DNA from: a virus
IMG/VR virus record: IMGVR_UViG_3300034168_001358
Location: 1-35,024 of that record
DNA length: 35,024 bases
Direction: 5' to 3' (one strand)
A program made the translations under genes and the position numbers. The notes under the pieces were generated by a model, which was not told the DNA's origin, did no database searches, and worked only from the letters and a program-made list of their open reading frames with translations. This document shows positions 1-7,030 of this stretch, one piece after another (positions within the stretch are counted from its first letter, which is position 1; each line of letters starts with the position of its first letter).

Positions 1-1675
1 GCGAATCCGCTTCATATTTCCCCCAAGCAAATTTGTAGTCCACCATTTCGGCGCTCGTTCCGTGGAGCATGATGTGGTCAATGTGCCCGAACTGGTCGAG
101 AACCTTGTAGCGCCGCTCACGAATATCCTCAACAGGCGCTTCGCACTTGGCTCGCAGGGTGCGGAGGTATTGCAGGCAGAGGCCCGCACATTTGCGAAGG
201 AACTCGTCATCGGCGGGGATGACATCGAGGTTTTCCCTCTCAACGGCGAGGTGCCCTAGGACTCCTCGATCTGCGGCTGCGGTGTCGCGGGTGGGGTCGT
301 TGCGAAAGCCTGGGCATTTCGCTTTCTCTTTCAGAGAGGACGGGGAGTGTTCCGCGTGTTCTCTCTCGTTGTTTTCTACTATGGCGAGCGAAACTTCTTT
401 CACGTCGCGGGGTTGTTCTTCTGTCATAAATTTTCCCTCGTTCAGAATGTTTTGGTTTTCGCGCTTGTGGCGCGTGAGGTGGAGGGCCGCTTGCTCAACG
501 GTGCCTGGAGCGTAGAGCCGGAGCGCGAGAGCGCGGTTCTTGCCGCCAAAGCGCCGGATGCGCCCGATAGCCTGCTCCTCCGCTGTGCCTGAGAATTGAG
601 GGCAGATCAGCGCCGTGCGAGGCGCGTTGCCGTGGACATCGTGGAGGTCGATGGATTGGCCCCCCGCGCCGATCTGGACGACGAGGCAGCGGAGAATATT
701 CGCCTGAAATTTGTCACGGCTTTCTTGCCTGCGCTGCTGCTTCACCCGCCCGTCGATTGTCTCGCTCATGTCGCCAAGCAGCTTGGAAGCCGCGTCGATG
801 GAAGCGTGGAAGTTTAGAAATATAATCGCGCTGCCGCCTTCCTCCACAATCGCGCTGGCGCGCTCGACGAGGTAGGGGGCTTTGATGAGTTCGATAGCTT
901 GGCGCTGCCGCAGGTTCTTGACCGCGCCTGGATCGTTGAGATCGACCATCTCGGAATAGAGCTTTTGAATCTCTTCCTTATCGGTCGGTGAAATGAAAAT
1001 GGGCTCGTCGGAAAGGAGCAGGTCAGGGAGTTGCTCGCTGAGAACTGCGTCCGGCGTCCGGTTGCCGCGAGTGGTGAAAATCGAATGATGCAAATGTTCC
1101 ATGCGGTCTTTATTGACCGCTGTTTTTGGGTCCCATTGCAGACCGCCCCACTGCCCGTTCTCAGCACCCATCTTCCGCGCCCAACTCCAGAACTGGCGCG
1201 GGTGAAACAGCCCCAGCTTGGCTCCAATGCTCTTCATGCGGAGCGGGCTTTCCGCTGCTGTGGCGGAGAGCATCAGAGTCCGGTAGGGGGCGTCTTCGAG
1301 CATCTGTCCGTTCTGGCTTTTCATGCCCGCGCACATGTGGACTTCATCAACGATGAGGAGGAGCGATTCGGGAACCCACTTGAAATTTTTTCCGACTTTT
1401 TTGATCCAAGGCGTGTTCCCCGTGCGGAGTTTTTCAGGGTTCTCGATAAAGACTGGAGAAATTCCAAAAGCCTCCAGAGTGGCTTGCCACTTGGCTTTGA
1501 CGCTCTTCGGGCACACCACACCGACTGGCAGCGCGTAGCGACGAGCCACCTCGCACGCGATGATTGTCTTGCCTCCGCCGCATCCAGTGGCCTCCAGCGA
1601 GGCTCCGTTGGAGTCAAGACTTTTTAAGTTTGCCTCCACGGAGTCCTCTTGGAATGGGTAGAGCGCGTATTTCAC
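1..1675 (-). CDS. SF2 helicase fused to Cas4-like (DUF2800-like) nuclease, partial
   Basis: Open frame of 558 codons running off the left edge, so the C-terminus is missing. The N-terminal part is an SF2/SNF2-like DNA helicase: Walker A ATGCGGGKT (residues 29-37), DEVH box (110-113), motif III SAT (137-139) and arginine-finger motif VI QAIGRIRR (368-375). From about residue 417 a PD-(D/E)XK nuclease domain of the Cas4/RecB type follows: RGVLGH..E, then GHIDH (D533) and VDYKF (D546, K548). I chose the GTG start because it overlaps the TGA of the upstream gene (GTGA) and has GAGGAAGA just before it. A methionine at residue 417 (ATG at 427) follows GAGGGAAAATTT and could be an internal start yielding the nuclease alone. 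The likely role is phage DNA replication or recombination. The helicase motifs are clear; the nuclease subfamily is inferred from the motif pattern. Confidence 0.85.
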   Translation of the reverse strand, partial: MKYALYPFQEDSVEANLKSLDSNGASLEATGCGGGKTIIACEVARRYALPVGVVCPKSVKAKWQATLEAFGISPVFIENPEKLRTGNTPWIKKVGKNFKWVPESLLLIVDEVHMCAGMKSQNGQMLEDAPYRTLMLSATAAESPLRMKSIGAKLGLFHPRQFWSWARKMGAENGQWGGLQWDPKTAVNKDRMEHLHHSIFTTRGNRTPDAVLSEQLPDLLLSDEPIFISPTDKEEIQKLYSEMVDLNDPGAVKNLRQRQAIELIKAPYLVERASAIVEEGGSAIIFLNFHASIDAASKLLGDMSETIDGRVKQQRRQESRDKFQANILRCLVVQIGAGGQSIDLHDVHGNAPRTALICPQFSGTAEEQAIGRIRRFGGKNRALALRLYAPGTVEQAALHLTRHKRENQNILNEGKFMTEEQPRDVKEVSLAIVENNEREHAEHSPSSLKEKAKCPGFRNDPTRDTAAADRGVLGHLAVERENLDVIPADDEFLRKCAGLCLQYLRTLRAKCEAPVEDIRERRYKVLDQFGHIDHIMLHGTSAEMVDYKFAWGKYEADS

Positions 1676-1953
1676 TCTTCCTCGAAGCCTGAGATTTGAG
1701 CCGCGCACTTCGCGTATCCCGCAATATCCACATAGGTGTCGCGAGTCGGCGTGTAGCAGGCCCGCGCCAGCTTCAGGACGATCATCATGTGTGCTACATC
1801 GAGGGCGCTAATCCGTGCCAGTGGGTCTTTGCGGCATTCGAGGTAGGCGTTAAAGAGGGCCGCAATCCGTTCGTGGTTCGGAGTCGCTTTGTCATAGTCG
1901 CGACGACGGGCTCCAGTCGTCACTTCAATTGCAGTTTCGAGTATGCTGTTCAT
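1672..1953 (-). CDS. DUF6378-like phage protein
   Basis: A 93-residue protein. The pattern ILETAIEVTTGARRRDYDKATPNHERIAALF, then DVAHMMIVLKLAR, then DTYVDIAGYAKC matches my memory of the DUF6378 family, common in phage early regions; its function is unknown. The conserved D-Y, N-x-x-R-I and D-x-D-I-A-G-Y positions are all present. The frame stays open upstream to 2124, but the ATG at 1953 is the better start because it overlaps the TGA of the resolvase gene (ATGA). Its own stop overlaps the GTG of the helicase gene. It therefore sits translationally coupled between a resolvase and a helicase-nuclease, which suggests a DNA-metabolism role by association only. Confidence 0.7.
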   Translation of the reverse strand: MNSILETAIEVTTGARRRDYDKATPNHERIAALFNAYLECRKDPLARISALDVAHMMIVLKLARACYTPTRDTYVDIAGYAKCAAQISGFEEE

Positions 1954-2291
1954 TTGACGAGTGAGCTTTCTCTGAGGATCGCGAGGAAATCTTCGGCGCG
2001 AATCACGACGATCCATTCGTGGTCGTTGCGCTTGTGAAAAACCGCTGGGATTTTCCCCGCCTTGGCGTCCCGCACGGCTTGGGCGAGCCAGTTGTAGGGG
2101 TTCCCCGCCTCGACCCGCTTGCACTCGATGTGCAAAGGCAGCGAGTCACAGATGACATCGTCGCCCGTCAGCCCGAACCTACCTTGCGAGAACTGAACCC
2201 CGCGCTTGGCGGGGAACCCCTGGTCGGTCAGAAAAGAGGCTAGTTCTCGCTCGCCCCGTGCGCCCTTGGCGCGTGAATTGATTTTTGGCAT
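1950..2291 (-). CDS. Hjc-like Holliday junction resolvase / PDDEXK endonuclease
   Basis: A 113-residue protein of the small archaeal-Hjc-like phage resolvase type. The pattern is typical: N-terminal SRAKGARGERELASFL (catalytic Glu in the first helix), a central TGDDVICDS strand with the metal-binding Asp, then LHIECKRVE with the E-x-K motif, followed by a helix (NWLAQAVRDAKAGKIP) and a terminal strand WIVVIRAEDF. Length and order fit the family. It would cut branched DNA during phage recombination or before packaging. The start ATG at 2291 lies just after a TAATAACC-like boundary motif and has no Shine-Dalgarno sequence. The stop overlaps the next gene by four bases. Confidence 0.82.
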   Translation of the reverse strand: MPKINSRAKGARGERELASFLTDQGFPAKRGVQFSQGRFGLTGDDVICDSLPLHIECKRVEAGNPYNWLAQAVRDAKAGKIPAVFHKRNDHEWIVVIRAEDFLAILRESSLVK

Positions 2292-2303
2292 TTGGTTATT
2301 CGG

Positions 2304-2603
2304 TTAATACACCGCAACTTGGCCTTTGGCCCACCTGACCAGGTCGGCTTCGCGGTAAACGAATTTTTTGAGCCCCAGCTTCCGGTAAGGCAGGTTCATG
2401 TTGTCTCGCCAGTAGGCGAGCTTGCTGCGTGATACGCTGCGACTCAGAAGCTCGCTCAATCGAGACATTGCGCCGTCCGCCTCGTAGGAGGCGTCCGCGT
2501 CTTTGGCTTTTTGGATCGCTCCTAAAATCTCAAGGCGCATTTTTCCGTCTTCCAGCGGCGTCGCGGTGAACGACTGGCACTCGAATGTTAATGTTGTTGT
2601 CAT
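2304..2603 (-). CDS. Excisionase-like helix-turn-helix DNA-binding protein
   Basis: A 99-residue protein. The C-terminal half, SRSKLAYWRDNMNLPYRKLGLKKFVYREADLVRWAKG, has the look of a MerR/excisionase-type winged helix: a first helix, a wing carrying the K-K-F-V-Y strand and a final helix with DLVRW. The N-terminal half (FECQSFTATPLEDGKMRLEILGAIQ...) resembles nothing I know. The reading frame extends upstream to 2687, but the ATG at 2603 forms an ATGA overlap with the stop of the preceding small gene. It lies four genes downstream of the integrase on the same strand, so it could be the recombination directionality factor or a transcriptional regulator; the sequence does not decide. Confidence 0.6.
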   Translation of the reverse strand: MTTTLTFECQSFTATPLEDGKMRLEILGAIQKAKDADASYEADGAMSRLSELLSRSVSRSKLAYWRDNMNLPYRKLGLKKFVYREADLVRWAKGQVAVY

Positions 2604-2737
2604 TGTTGTCTGAACCATGCGCGAAGGGCTTCGCGCACGATCTCCGAGATGGATTTTCCTGTGGCCTTCCGCTCCGCCACCAACCACTTTTCAATGGTTG
2701 GGGTGGATGGAAAACTCCTGATCAGTTTCTTATTCAT
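2600..2737 (-). CDS. Small ribbon-helix-helix protein (45 aa)
   Basis: A 45-residue frame from ATG 2737 to TGA 2600-2602, read directly from the reverse complement. Sequence: MNKKLIRSFPSTPTIEKWL, then VAERKATGKSISEIVREALRAWFRQQ. A short N-terminal strand followed by two helices, the second with SISEIVREALRAW, is the classic Arc/CopG ribbon-helix-helix pattern. Its start overlaps the stop of the upstream gene by eight bases and its stop overlaps the next start (ATGA), so it is embedded in a coupled operon. It is probably a DNA-binding regulator or an orphan antitoxin-like repressor; no toxin partner is visible. Confidence 0.7.
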   Translation of the reverse strand: MNKKLIRSFPSTPTIEKWLVAERKATGKSISEIVREALRAWFRQQ

Positions 2738-2891
2738 TGACCCCAAGGAGTTCGGGGTCTGTGACCGCGCTCAATATCGCGTCGTTCAACAAAAACTCCG
2801 CTACCTGCTCAGGGGTCTCCCCTGAGATTTCTGCGAGTGCTTTGAGGTGATTCCCGACGGTGAGGGACAATGATACGGTGATATTCGGCAT
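2730..2891 (-). CDS. Small ribbon-helix-helix-like protein (53 aa)
   Basis: A 53-residue frame read directly: MPNITVSLSLTVGNHLKALA, then EISGETPEQVAEFLLNDAIL, then SAVTDPELLGVNE. One strand (ITVSLSL) precedes a helix, a turn (SGETPEQ) and a second helix (VAEFLLNDAIL), consistent with a ribbon-helix-helix fold, though more divergent than its neighbours. The ATG at 2891 follows a GGTTATT/TAATAACC boundary motif and no Shine-Dalgarno sequence. An inverted repeat (2918-2937) lies just upstream. Function unknown; regulation of the early operon is a reasonable guess. Confidence 0.6.
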   Translation of the reverse strand: MPNITVSLSLTVGNHLKALAEISGETPEQVAEFLLNDAILSAVTDPELLGVNE

Positions 2892-2917
2892 GGTTATTTT
2901 AACGGTTATTACTGCTT

Positions 2918-2937
2918 TCAGAGTTTGCGCACTCTGA
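2918..2937. promoter_or_regulatory. Operator-like inverted repeat upstream of 2891 gene
   Basis: Perfect 7-bp arms TCAGAGT and ACTCTGA separated by the six bases TTGCGC. It lies in the 87-base gap between two ribbon-helix-helix-type genes, with no T-run after it on either strand, so an operator fits better than a terminator. Confidence 0.45.
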
Positions 2938-2978
2938 GGGACGGTTCTGGGGTGGAACTCTGGGAGGGGAAAGCGGCG

Positions 2979-3263
2979 TCATCTTTTGAGCGCGATTTTT
3001 TTAAGGCGCTCAAAGATTTTTTCGTCCAGCTTGGTCTGGATTCGCTCGTCCGCGATGTCGCTCTGGCTTTCGATTAGGTGCTTTGCTGTAGCACGGATTT
3101 CGCCGCTTGGGTCCTCTTGATCGAGAAACTTAATCACCGCCTCGCGGATGAGGGCGCTGATTGTGACGTCCTTGAGCCCCGCGAGAAGCGCGACGGCTTT
3201 GTTGTTGACTTGACTTTCCACATAGGAAACGCGGAGCGTTCCTTCTTTGAGTTTGTTAGGCAT
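2979..3263 (-). CDS. Ribbon-helix-helix transcriptional regulator-like protein
   Basis: A 94-residue protein. The N-terminal strand EGTLRVSYVE, a helix (NNKAVALLAGL) and a second helix (TISALIREAVIKFLDQE) match the ribbon-helix-helix plan. The last 40 residues form a charged, probably helical tail (IADERIQTKLDEKIFERLKKIALKR). It is the first gene after the integrase on the minus strand and has its own 130-base leader holding a 17-bp palindrome (3355-3371), so it may control its own promoter. It could be the lysogeny regulator of this phage, but no classical CI-type repressor is seen, and this is inference from position and fold. Confidence 0.65.
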   Translation of the reverse strand: MPNKLKEGTLRVSYVESQVNNKAVALLAGLKDVTISALIREAVIKFLDQEDPSGEIRATAKHLIESQSDIADERIQTKLDEKIFERLKKIALKR

Positions 3264-3354
3264 TTTTCTCTTTTTTGTTTGGTTTGTTGTTGATGCCCGC
3301 AGTTCTGTGCGCCATTTGAACGATCAGTCGGGTTGTGGGGTTAGACACAGCGGT

Positions 3355-3371
3355 TATTGAAATGTTCAATA
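3355..3371. promoter_or_regulatory. Palindromic operator candidate
   Basis: TATTGA - AATGT - TCAATA, a perfect 6-bp inverted repeat with a five-base centre, in the gap between the integrase stop and the regulator start at 3263. On the minus strand a TTGACT hexamer lies just upstream of it (rev. comp. near 3381-3386), so the palindrome falls where a repressor would cover a promoter. Confidence 0.45.
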
Positions 3372-3395
3372 GATTATTAACAAGTCAAAAATCTT

Positions 3396-4607
3396 TTACC
3401 AACTTAATGGGACTCCTTTTTTGAGTGCGAATTTTCTTACGGTGTCGGGAGTGATCGCGAACCACTCCTCTGCTGCTGCTCGTGAGACCAGCGCCCTATA
3501 ATGCTCTTTTATCATCTTGACTGAGTTCCCCGCGAGGTCGGCGGTCATCGCAGGGTTGCGGTGGAGCGCGGCATGATAGGAGCAGAACGAGTGCCGCAGA
3601 GCATTGTTCTTCGTCTCGACTCCGAGTGTCTTGAGCAAAGCCTTGTCAGGCGGGCGGATTTTGCGTGTTTCCACGAGTGGTCCCTCCACGGGCGCAAACT
3701 CCTTCAGCCACGCTTCGAGGTTTGTCGAGATGTCGAGCGTTCGCCCCGCGCCAGTCTTGGTGATCTCGGGGCCGAGGCGCACCAGTTTTTCATCAAACAT
3801 GATTGATTTCATGGTGAGTTTCGGGTCGCCCGCTTCGGAGCTACGAGACCCGCCGAACGCCATCAGCGCAGTGTGTGCGAGGTATCGAGGGTCGGTTGTT
3901 GCGAAAATTGCGAGAAGTTCTCCTGGGCTGTAAATCTCAGGCGTCACCACCGAGACATCGGGAAAGTCTGGCTCAACTTCAACCTTGTCAGGGGAGATGA
4001 AACGCTTCTTTCGGGCAAAGCGCAGGAGCCCCTTCAGCGATCCGAACAAGTTGTGCTTGCTCTTCGTTGAGTAAGGTTCGCCCGTCTTCCCCGTGAGCCC
4101 GTCCAAAAATTTCAAGTATTCTTCGGGCGCGATTGTGTCGATGAACCGCTTTGCAAAGCCGCGCTCCCAAATGTTTCGGTGATGGGTGAGAGTCGCCTCG
4201 TATCGGCCCGAGGGGCCTGATTTCTGGACCCCCGCAATCCACGCTTCCCACACTTCGGAGAATGTCTGTGGAGTAGTTTTCTCGTGGAACTTCAGATAGA
4301 ACTCGACTGCGACGTGCATCGGCGTTGACCCGAGACGCTCCTTGCACTCATTGAAGTAACTCACATCTTGCCCTGAGAGGGCTGTTGCGCTGCCGTCGCA
4401 TGTTGCAAGGTGACGAACAATTCTATCCGCTTCGGCGAGCGCCGACGCCTCTGAATTGTAGGAACGGCGAAAAGTTTTCTTCCCGACTTTCCATGCGAGG
4501 CGGTGAGTTGTGTATGGCCCGCGTGTAATTTTGACGATGCGAACAATGGCGTGCCCGCATTTCAGAATCGTTGTTTTTTCGTCGGGGTTTTCAGTTTGGA
4601 TTTTCAT
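3396..4607 (-). CDS. int: Tyrosine site-specific recombinase (integrase)
   Basis: A 403-residue phage integrase. The N-terminal portion has an Arm-type domain and a core-binding helical region (about residues 100-200). The catalytic domain shows R255 (FGGSRSSEA), K284 (ITKTGAGR), R338-H339 (NALRHSFCSYHAALH) and the nucleophile Y370 (EHYRALV). Two positions usually occupied by His are Asn: N335 in the H-x-x-R motif and N361 in AGNS. I start at ATG 4607 because the longer frame (to 4655) runs into the upstream palindrome. The gene lies next to the putative attP (4770-4792) and reads away from it, the usual arrangement. The box II and box III wording resembles integrases of Verrucomicrobiota as I remember them. 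Confidence 0.9.
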   Translation of the reverse strand: MKIQTENPDEKTTILKCGHAIVRIVKITRGPYTTHRLAWKVGKKTFRRSYNSEASALAEADRIVRHLATCDGSATALSGQDVSYFNECKERLGSTPMHVAVEFYLKFHEKTTPQTFSEVWEAWIAGVQKSGPSGRYEATLTHHRNIWERGFAKRFIDTIAPEEYLKFLDGLTGKTGEPYSTKSKHNLFGSLKGLLRFARKKRFISPDKVEVEPDFPDVSVVTPEIYSPGELLAIFATTDPRYLAHTALMAFGGSRSSEAGDPKLTMKSIMFDEKLVRLGPEITKTGAGRTLDISTNLEAWLKEFAPVEGPLVETRKIRPPDKALLKTLGVETKNNALRHSFCSYHAALHRNPAMTADLAGNSVKMIKEHYRALVSRAAAEEWFAITPDTVRKFALKKGVPLSW

Positions 4608-4632
4608 TTTTCTTCGTTGGTTTGGTTTGTGG

Positions 4633-4657
4633 TTTTGTCCCAAAAGTTGGGACAAAA
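4633..4657. promoter_or_regulatory. Perfect inverted repeat upstream of integrase
   Basis: Eleven-base arms TTTTGTCCCAA and TTGGGACAAAA around AAG, 26 bases upstream of the integrase start. The half-site TTTTGTCCCA recurs at 4740. It is probably an operator for integrase expression or an integrase/accessory-protein binding site within attP. Confidence 0.6.
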
Positions 4658-4738
4658 TGTGTTTCCTGGTGTATTAACCTAATACAGTTTTATACAACCG
4701 CAACTGAGAAAACCCGTATCTTTACCTAGTGATTTGAT

Positions 4739-4767
4739 TTTTTGTCCCAGAAAATTTTGGACAAAAA
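4739..4767. promoter_or_regulatory. Second inverted repeat of the same half-site, next to attP core
   Basis: Arms TTTTTGTCC and GGACAAAAA with an 11-base centre CAGAAAATTTT, ending two bases before the tmRNA-like core. It shares TTTTGTCC...GGACAAAA with the repeat at 4633-4657, so the same protein probably binds both. Confidence 0.5.
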
Positions 4768-4769
4768 GG

Positions 4770-4792
4770 GGTGGAGGCGACGGGAGTCGAAT
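4770..4792 (-). other. attP: Putative attP core: 3' end of a tmRNA (ssrA) gene
   Basis: Read on the minus strand, this stretch gives ATTCGACTCCCG followed by TCGCCTCCACC, which matches the T-loop, T-stem 3' strand and acceptor 3' strand of bacterial tmRNA (ending CGCCTCCACCA). The 5' half of the T-stem is absent (AACGA instead of CGGGA), so this is not a complete RNA gene but a short identity block, as expected for an attP that restores the 3' end of the host gene on integration. It lies next to the integrase. TTGTATAA copies in opposite orientation at 4690-4697 and 4805-4812 may be arm-type sites. A tRNA-Ser 3' end is a weaker alternative. Confidence 0.65.
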
Positions 4793-4884
4793 TCGTTTAC
4801 GGTTTTGTATAAGTATGTCTAGGATAAGAGGTTTGCCGAAGTCGTTATTGACCTTGCACCAAGTTAGACCTACGTTGTCCAGAA

Positions 4885-6663
4885 ATGTTCAAAAAGGGCG
4901 CAGGGATTTTTGTAGACGACGGGAAGACGCCCGTCCCGAAAGGTAGCAAAGTTCGATACGGTTTTGTCTACCCTGAAAGCACGGCGGACTGGACCATCGA
5001 ACTGCACGCGTATCGGAGCGTAGCGGTCGATGGAACCCCCCGCGAAGATAACTTTCGCCGCGCCGCGCAGATGTTTTTTTCTAAAAGCACGGAGCCGTTT
5101 ATTTGGCATCCGTGGGCCGAGGAGATGCTGCACGAATGCTGCACGAATCAGTTCGTCGGGTTCGCTGGCTGCGGTTCTTCAGGCAAGTCAGATTTCATGG
5201 CGGTTTGGATTTTGCTTAACTGGCTCGCAGCGCCGTTTCACACGCTGGGCTTGCTGACCTCGACTTCCATCCGCGATTCCAAGAAGCGCGTGTGGGGCGC
5301 AGTGCAACGCTATTGGCCCGCGATCAAGCCTGTGAGCCCCGCCAAGCTCACTGACACGCCGACTCCGGCGATCTATGTCATCCGTGACGGAATCCGCATG
5401 GAACAGGCTGGAGTCTATCTCATCCCCGCTGAGGCAAAAAAAACCTCTGAAGTCACGGGAAAAATGCGAGGCATGAAAGCCCCGCGAGTCTTTCTGGCTG
5501 CGGACGAACTTTCGGAGCTTTCGCATTCTTTGCTTGACACCGCCATCTCGAACCTTTCCAACAACGCAGTTCTTCATATTTGCGCGGCTGCGAACCCCGT
5601 TTCCTACTACGATCCGTTTGGAAAATTTGTGGAGCCGAAGGACGGGTGGTCTTCGATCTCGGTCAACGACGATCAGTGGGAAACCAAGCTGGGCGGGGTC
5701 TGCCTGCACTTTGACGCGCTGCGGAACCCGAACTACATCGCCCGTGAAAATCTCTGGCCCATCCAAAAATTTGAAAAGATTGACGACGCGGTGGAGCGCC
5801 TTGGTGAGGACTCGCCGATGTTCTGGCGCGACTTTCGCGGGTTCTGGCCGCCGCAAGGAATTTCCAAAGCGATTTACTCCGAGTCGGAGATTATCAAGTT
5901 CAAAGGCGATCAAGCCGCAATCTGGCAGGGAGGAACAACCCGCATCGCGGGAATCGACCCGTCTTTCGTTTCGGGGGGCGACCGCTGCGTTCTCTATGTC
6001 GGCAGCTACGGACTGAATCGCGACGGCAACGAGCAGGTATCATTTGATACCTTCCATTACATCGAGGACGAGGCGAGTTCCAAAGAACCCCGCACGTTTC
6101 AAGTAGCCCAAAAAATCGCAACGATTTTGGAGCGGGAGCGCGTCAAGATGCAATACGTCGGAGTGGACGTGACGGGCGGCGGCGTGCCGTTCTGCGATGC
6201 GTTGTCGCGTGTTCTAGGGAGCAATGAATTTCTGCGGGTGCATTTCGGAGGCTCCCCGACCGAACGCTCCTTGTCGGCCTACGACTCGACTCCGGCAAAA
6301 GACAAATATACCAATCGCGTCACGGAGCTTTGGTTCGGTGCGAAGGAGTATCTCCAAAACGGGCAACTGCGCGGAATCTGTCCTGACCTGGCCCAAGAAA
6401 TGACTGCCCGAAATTTCGAGACCCGAAAATCGGGAGGCATGAAACTCTGCGTCGAGCCCAAAGCCGACATGAAAGCTCGGATAGGCAGATCGCCGGACGT
6501 CGCCGATGCCGCGTTTGTTTTGCTGGAGACCGTGAGGGAGCGGCTTGGCATACGCCCGCCTCAAGAGGGCGCTGCGGGGAACAAAGGCGGGACGACCTGG
6601 CGCAGAATGATGGATAAAAAGTTTGCCCCTAGGAGAAACTCCCCTTGCCTTTTGACGAGTTAG
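4885..6663 (+). CDS. terL: Terminase large subunit
   Basis: A 592-residue packaging motor. The ATPase part has a Walker A-like GCGSSGKSD (residues 95-103) and a Walker B region VFLAADELSE (202-211, acidic pair D207-E208), then a coupling-like ICAAANP (232-238). The RNase H-like nuclease begins with IAGIDPSF (D358), followed by VGVDVTGGG (D428) and SPDVADAAF (D538/D541), the usual three acidic positions. It would pump DNA into the procapsid and cut concatemers. It is the first gene of the plus-strand block. No recognisable small subunit lies beside it; the 229-base gap upstream is taken by the attP region. The C-terminus is basic and ends a few bases before a TAATAACC-type motif. Confidence 0.92.
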   Translation: MFKKGAGIFVDDGKTPVPKGSKVRYGFVYPESTADWTIELHAYRSVAVDGTPREDNFRRAAQMFFSKSTEPFIWHPWAEEMLHECCTNQFVGFAGCGSSGKSDFMAVWILLNWLAAPFHTLGLLTSTSIRDSKKRVWGAVQRYWPAIKPVSPAKLTDTPTPAIYVIRDGIRMEQAGVYLIPAEAKKTSEVTGKMRGMKAPRVFLAADELSELSHSLLDTAISNLSNNAVLHICAAANPVSYYDPFGKFVEPKDGWSSISVNDDQWETKLGGVCLHFDALRNPNYIARENLWPIQKFEKIDDAVERLGEDSPMFWRDFRGFWPPQGISKAIYSESEIIKFKGDQAAIWQGGTTRIAGIDPSFVSGGDRCVLYVGSYGLNRDGNEQVSFDTFHYIEDEASSKEPRTFQVAQKIATILERERVKMQYVGVDVTGGGVPFCDALSRVLGSNEFLRVHFGGSPTERSLSAYDSTPAKDKYTNRVTELWFGAKEYLQNGQLRGICPDLAQEMTARNFETRKSGGMKLCVEPKADMKARIGRSPDVADAAFVLLETVRERLGIRPPQEGAAGNKGGTTWRRMMDKKFAPRRNSPCLLTS

Positions 6664-6670
6664 GTGTAAT

Positions 6671-6683
6671 AACCTTATAGGTT
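6671..6683. promoter_or_regulatory. AACCT-TAT-AGGTT palindrome within boundary motif
   Basis: A 13-base perfect palindrome directly upstream of the ATG at 6689 and continuous with GTAATAACC (6666-6674). The same TAATAACC-like word is found at several other gene boundaries here. There is no Shine-Dalgarno sequence before 6689. Confidence 0.35.
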
Positions 6684-6688
6684 AAATA

Positions 6689-7030
6689 ATGGAGGCTACC
6701 GAATACCCAATTACTATTGAACAGGGCAGCAATTTCCAATTGCAGTTTCGTTGGAAGGTAGATGGCGTAATCGTGGACTTAACGAGTTCCACCGCTGAAA
6801 TGCAACTCCGTAGAAGTTATTCGACCCCTGTAGTTTTTGGACTTAACAGTTTTAACGGGCGTATCCTACTAGGAGGTGCCCTAGGAACAGTATCCCTTGA
6901 ACTCTCCCCCGAAGAGACCGCAGAAATTCCTGCCGGTAACTTTCTATACGATTTGGAGATAACCACTGGCGCGGTCGTGCGGAAGCTCATCAAAGGCTCT
7001 GTCGTCGTCATACCGGAAGTAACAAAATGA
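6689..7030 (+). CDS. Small beta-rich virion/tail-associated protein
   Basis: A 113-residue protein beginning EYPITIEQGSNFQLQFRWKVDGVIVDLTSSTAEMQLR, a pattern I recognise from many phages (I-x-Q-G-x-x-F-x-x-x-x-x-W, then V-D-L-T-x-x-x-A-x-M-Q-I/L-R). These proteins have a predicted Ig-like fold and are usually encoded near fibre or baseplate genes. The middle has a LSPEETAEIPAGNFLYDLEI segment, also typical. It is followed with an ATGA overlap by a collagen-like gene, so it may anchor the collagen-like and fibre proteins to the virion. The function is inferred from position. Confidence 0.55.
   Translation: MEATEYPITIEQGSNFQLQFRWKVDGVIVDLTSSTAEMQLRRSYSTPVVFGLNSFNGRILLGGALGTVSLELSPEETAEIPAGNFLYDLEITTGAVVRKLIKGSVVVIPEVTK

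Noticed and set aside
1031-1627. A 198-codon plus-strand frame in the left block
   Set aside because: It lies antisense to the helicase, whose motifs I to VI are all in the minus strand.
4770-4792. Complete tRNA or tmRNA gene
   Set aside because: Only the T-loop to acceptor end matches; the T-stem 5' strand and the rest of the RNA are missing, so an attP core is the better call.
5188-5913. A 241-codon minus-strand frame opposite the terminase
   Set aside because: The plus strand encodes a clear TerL with all motifs; the antisense frame has no recognisable domain.
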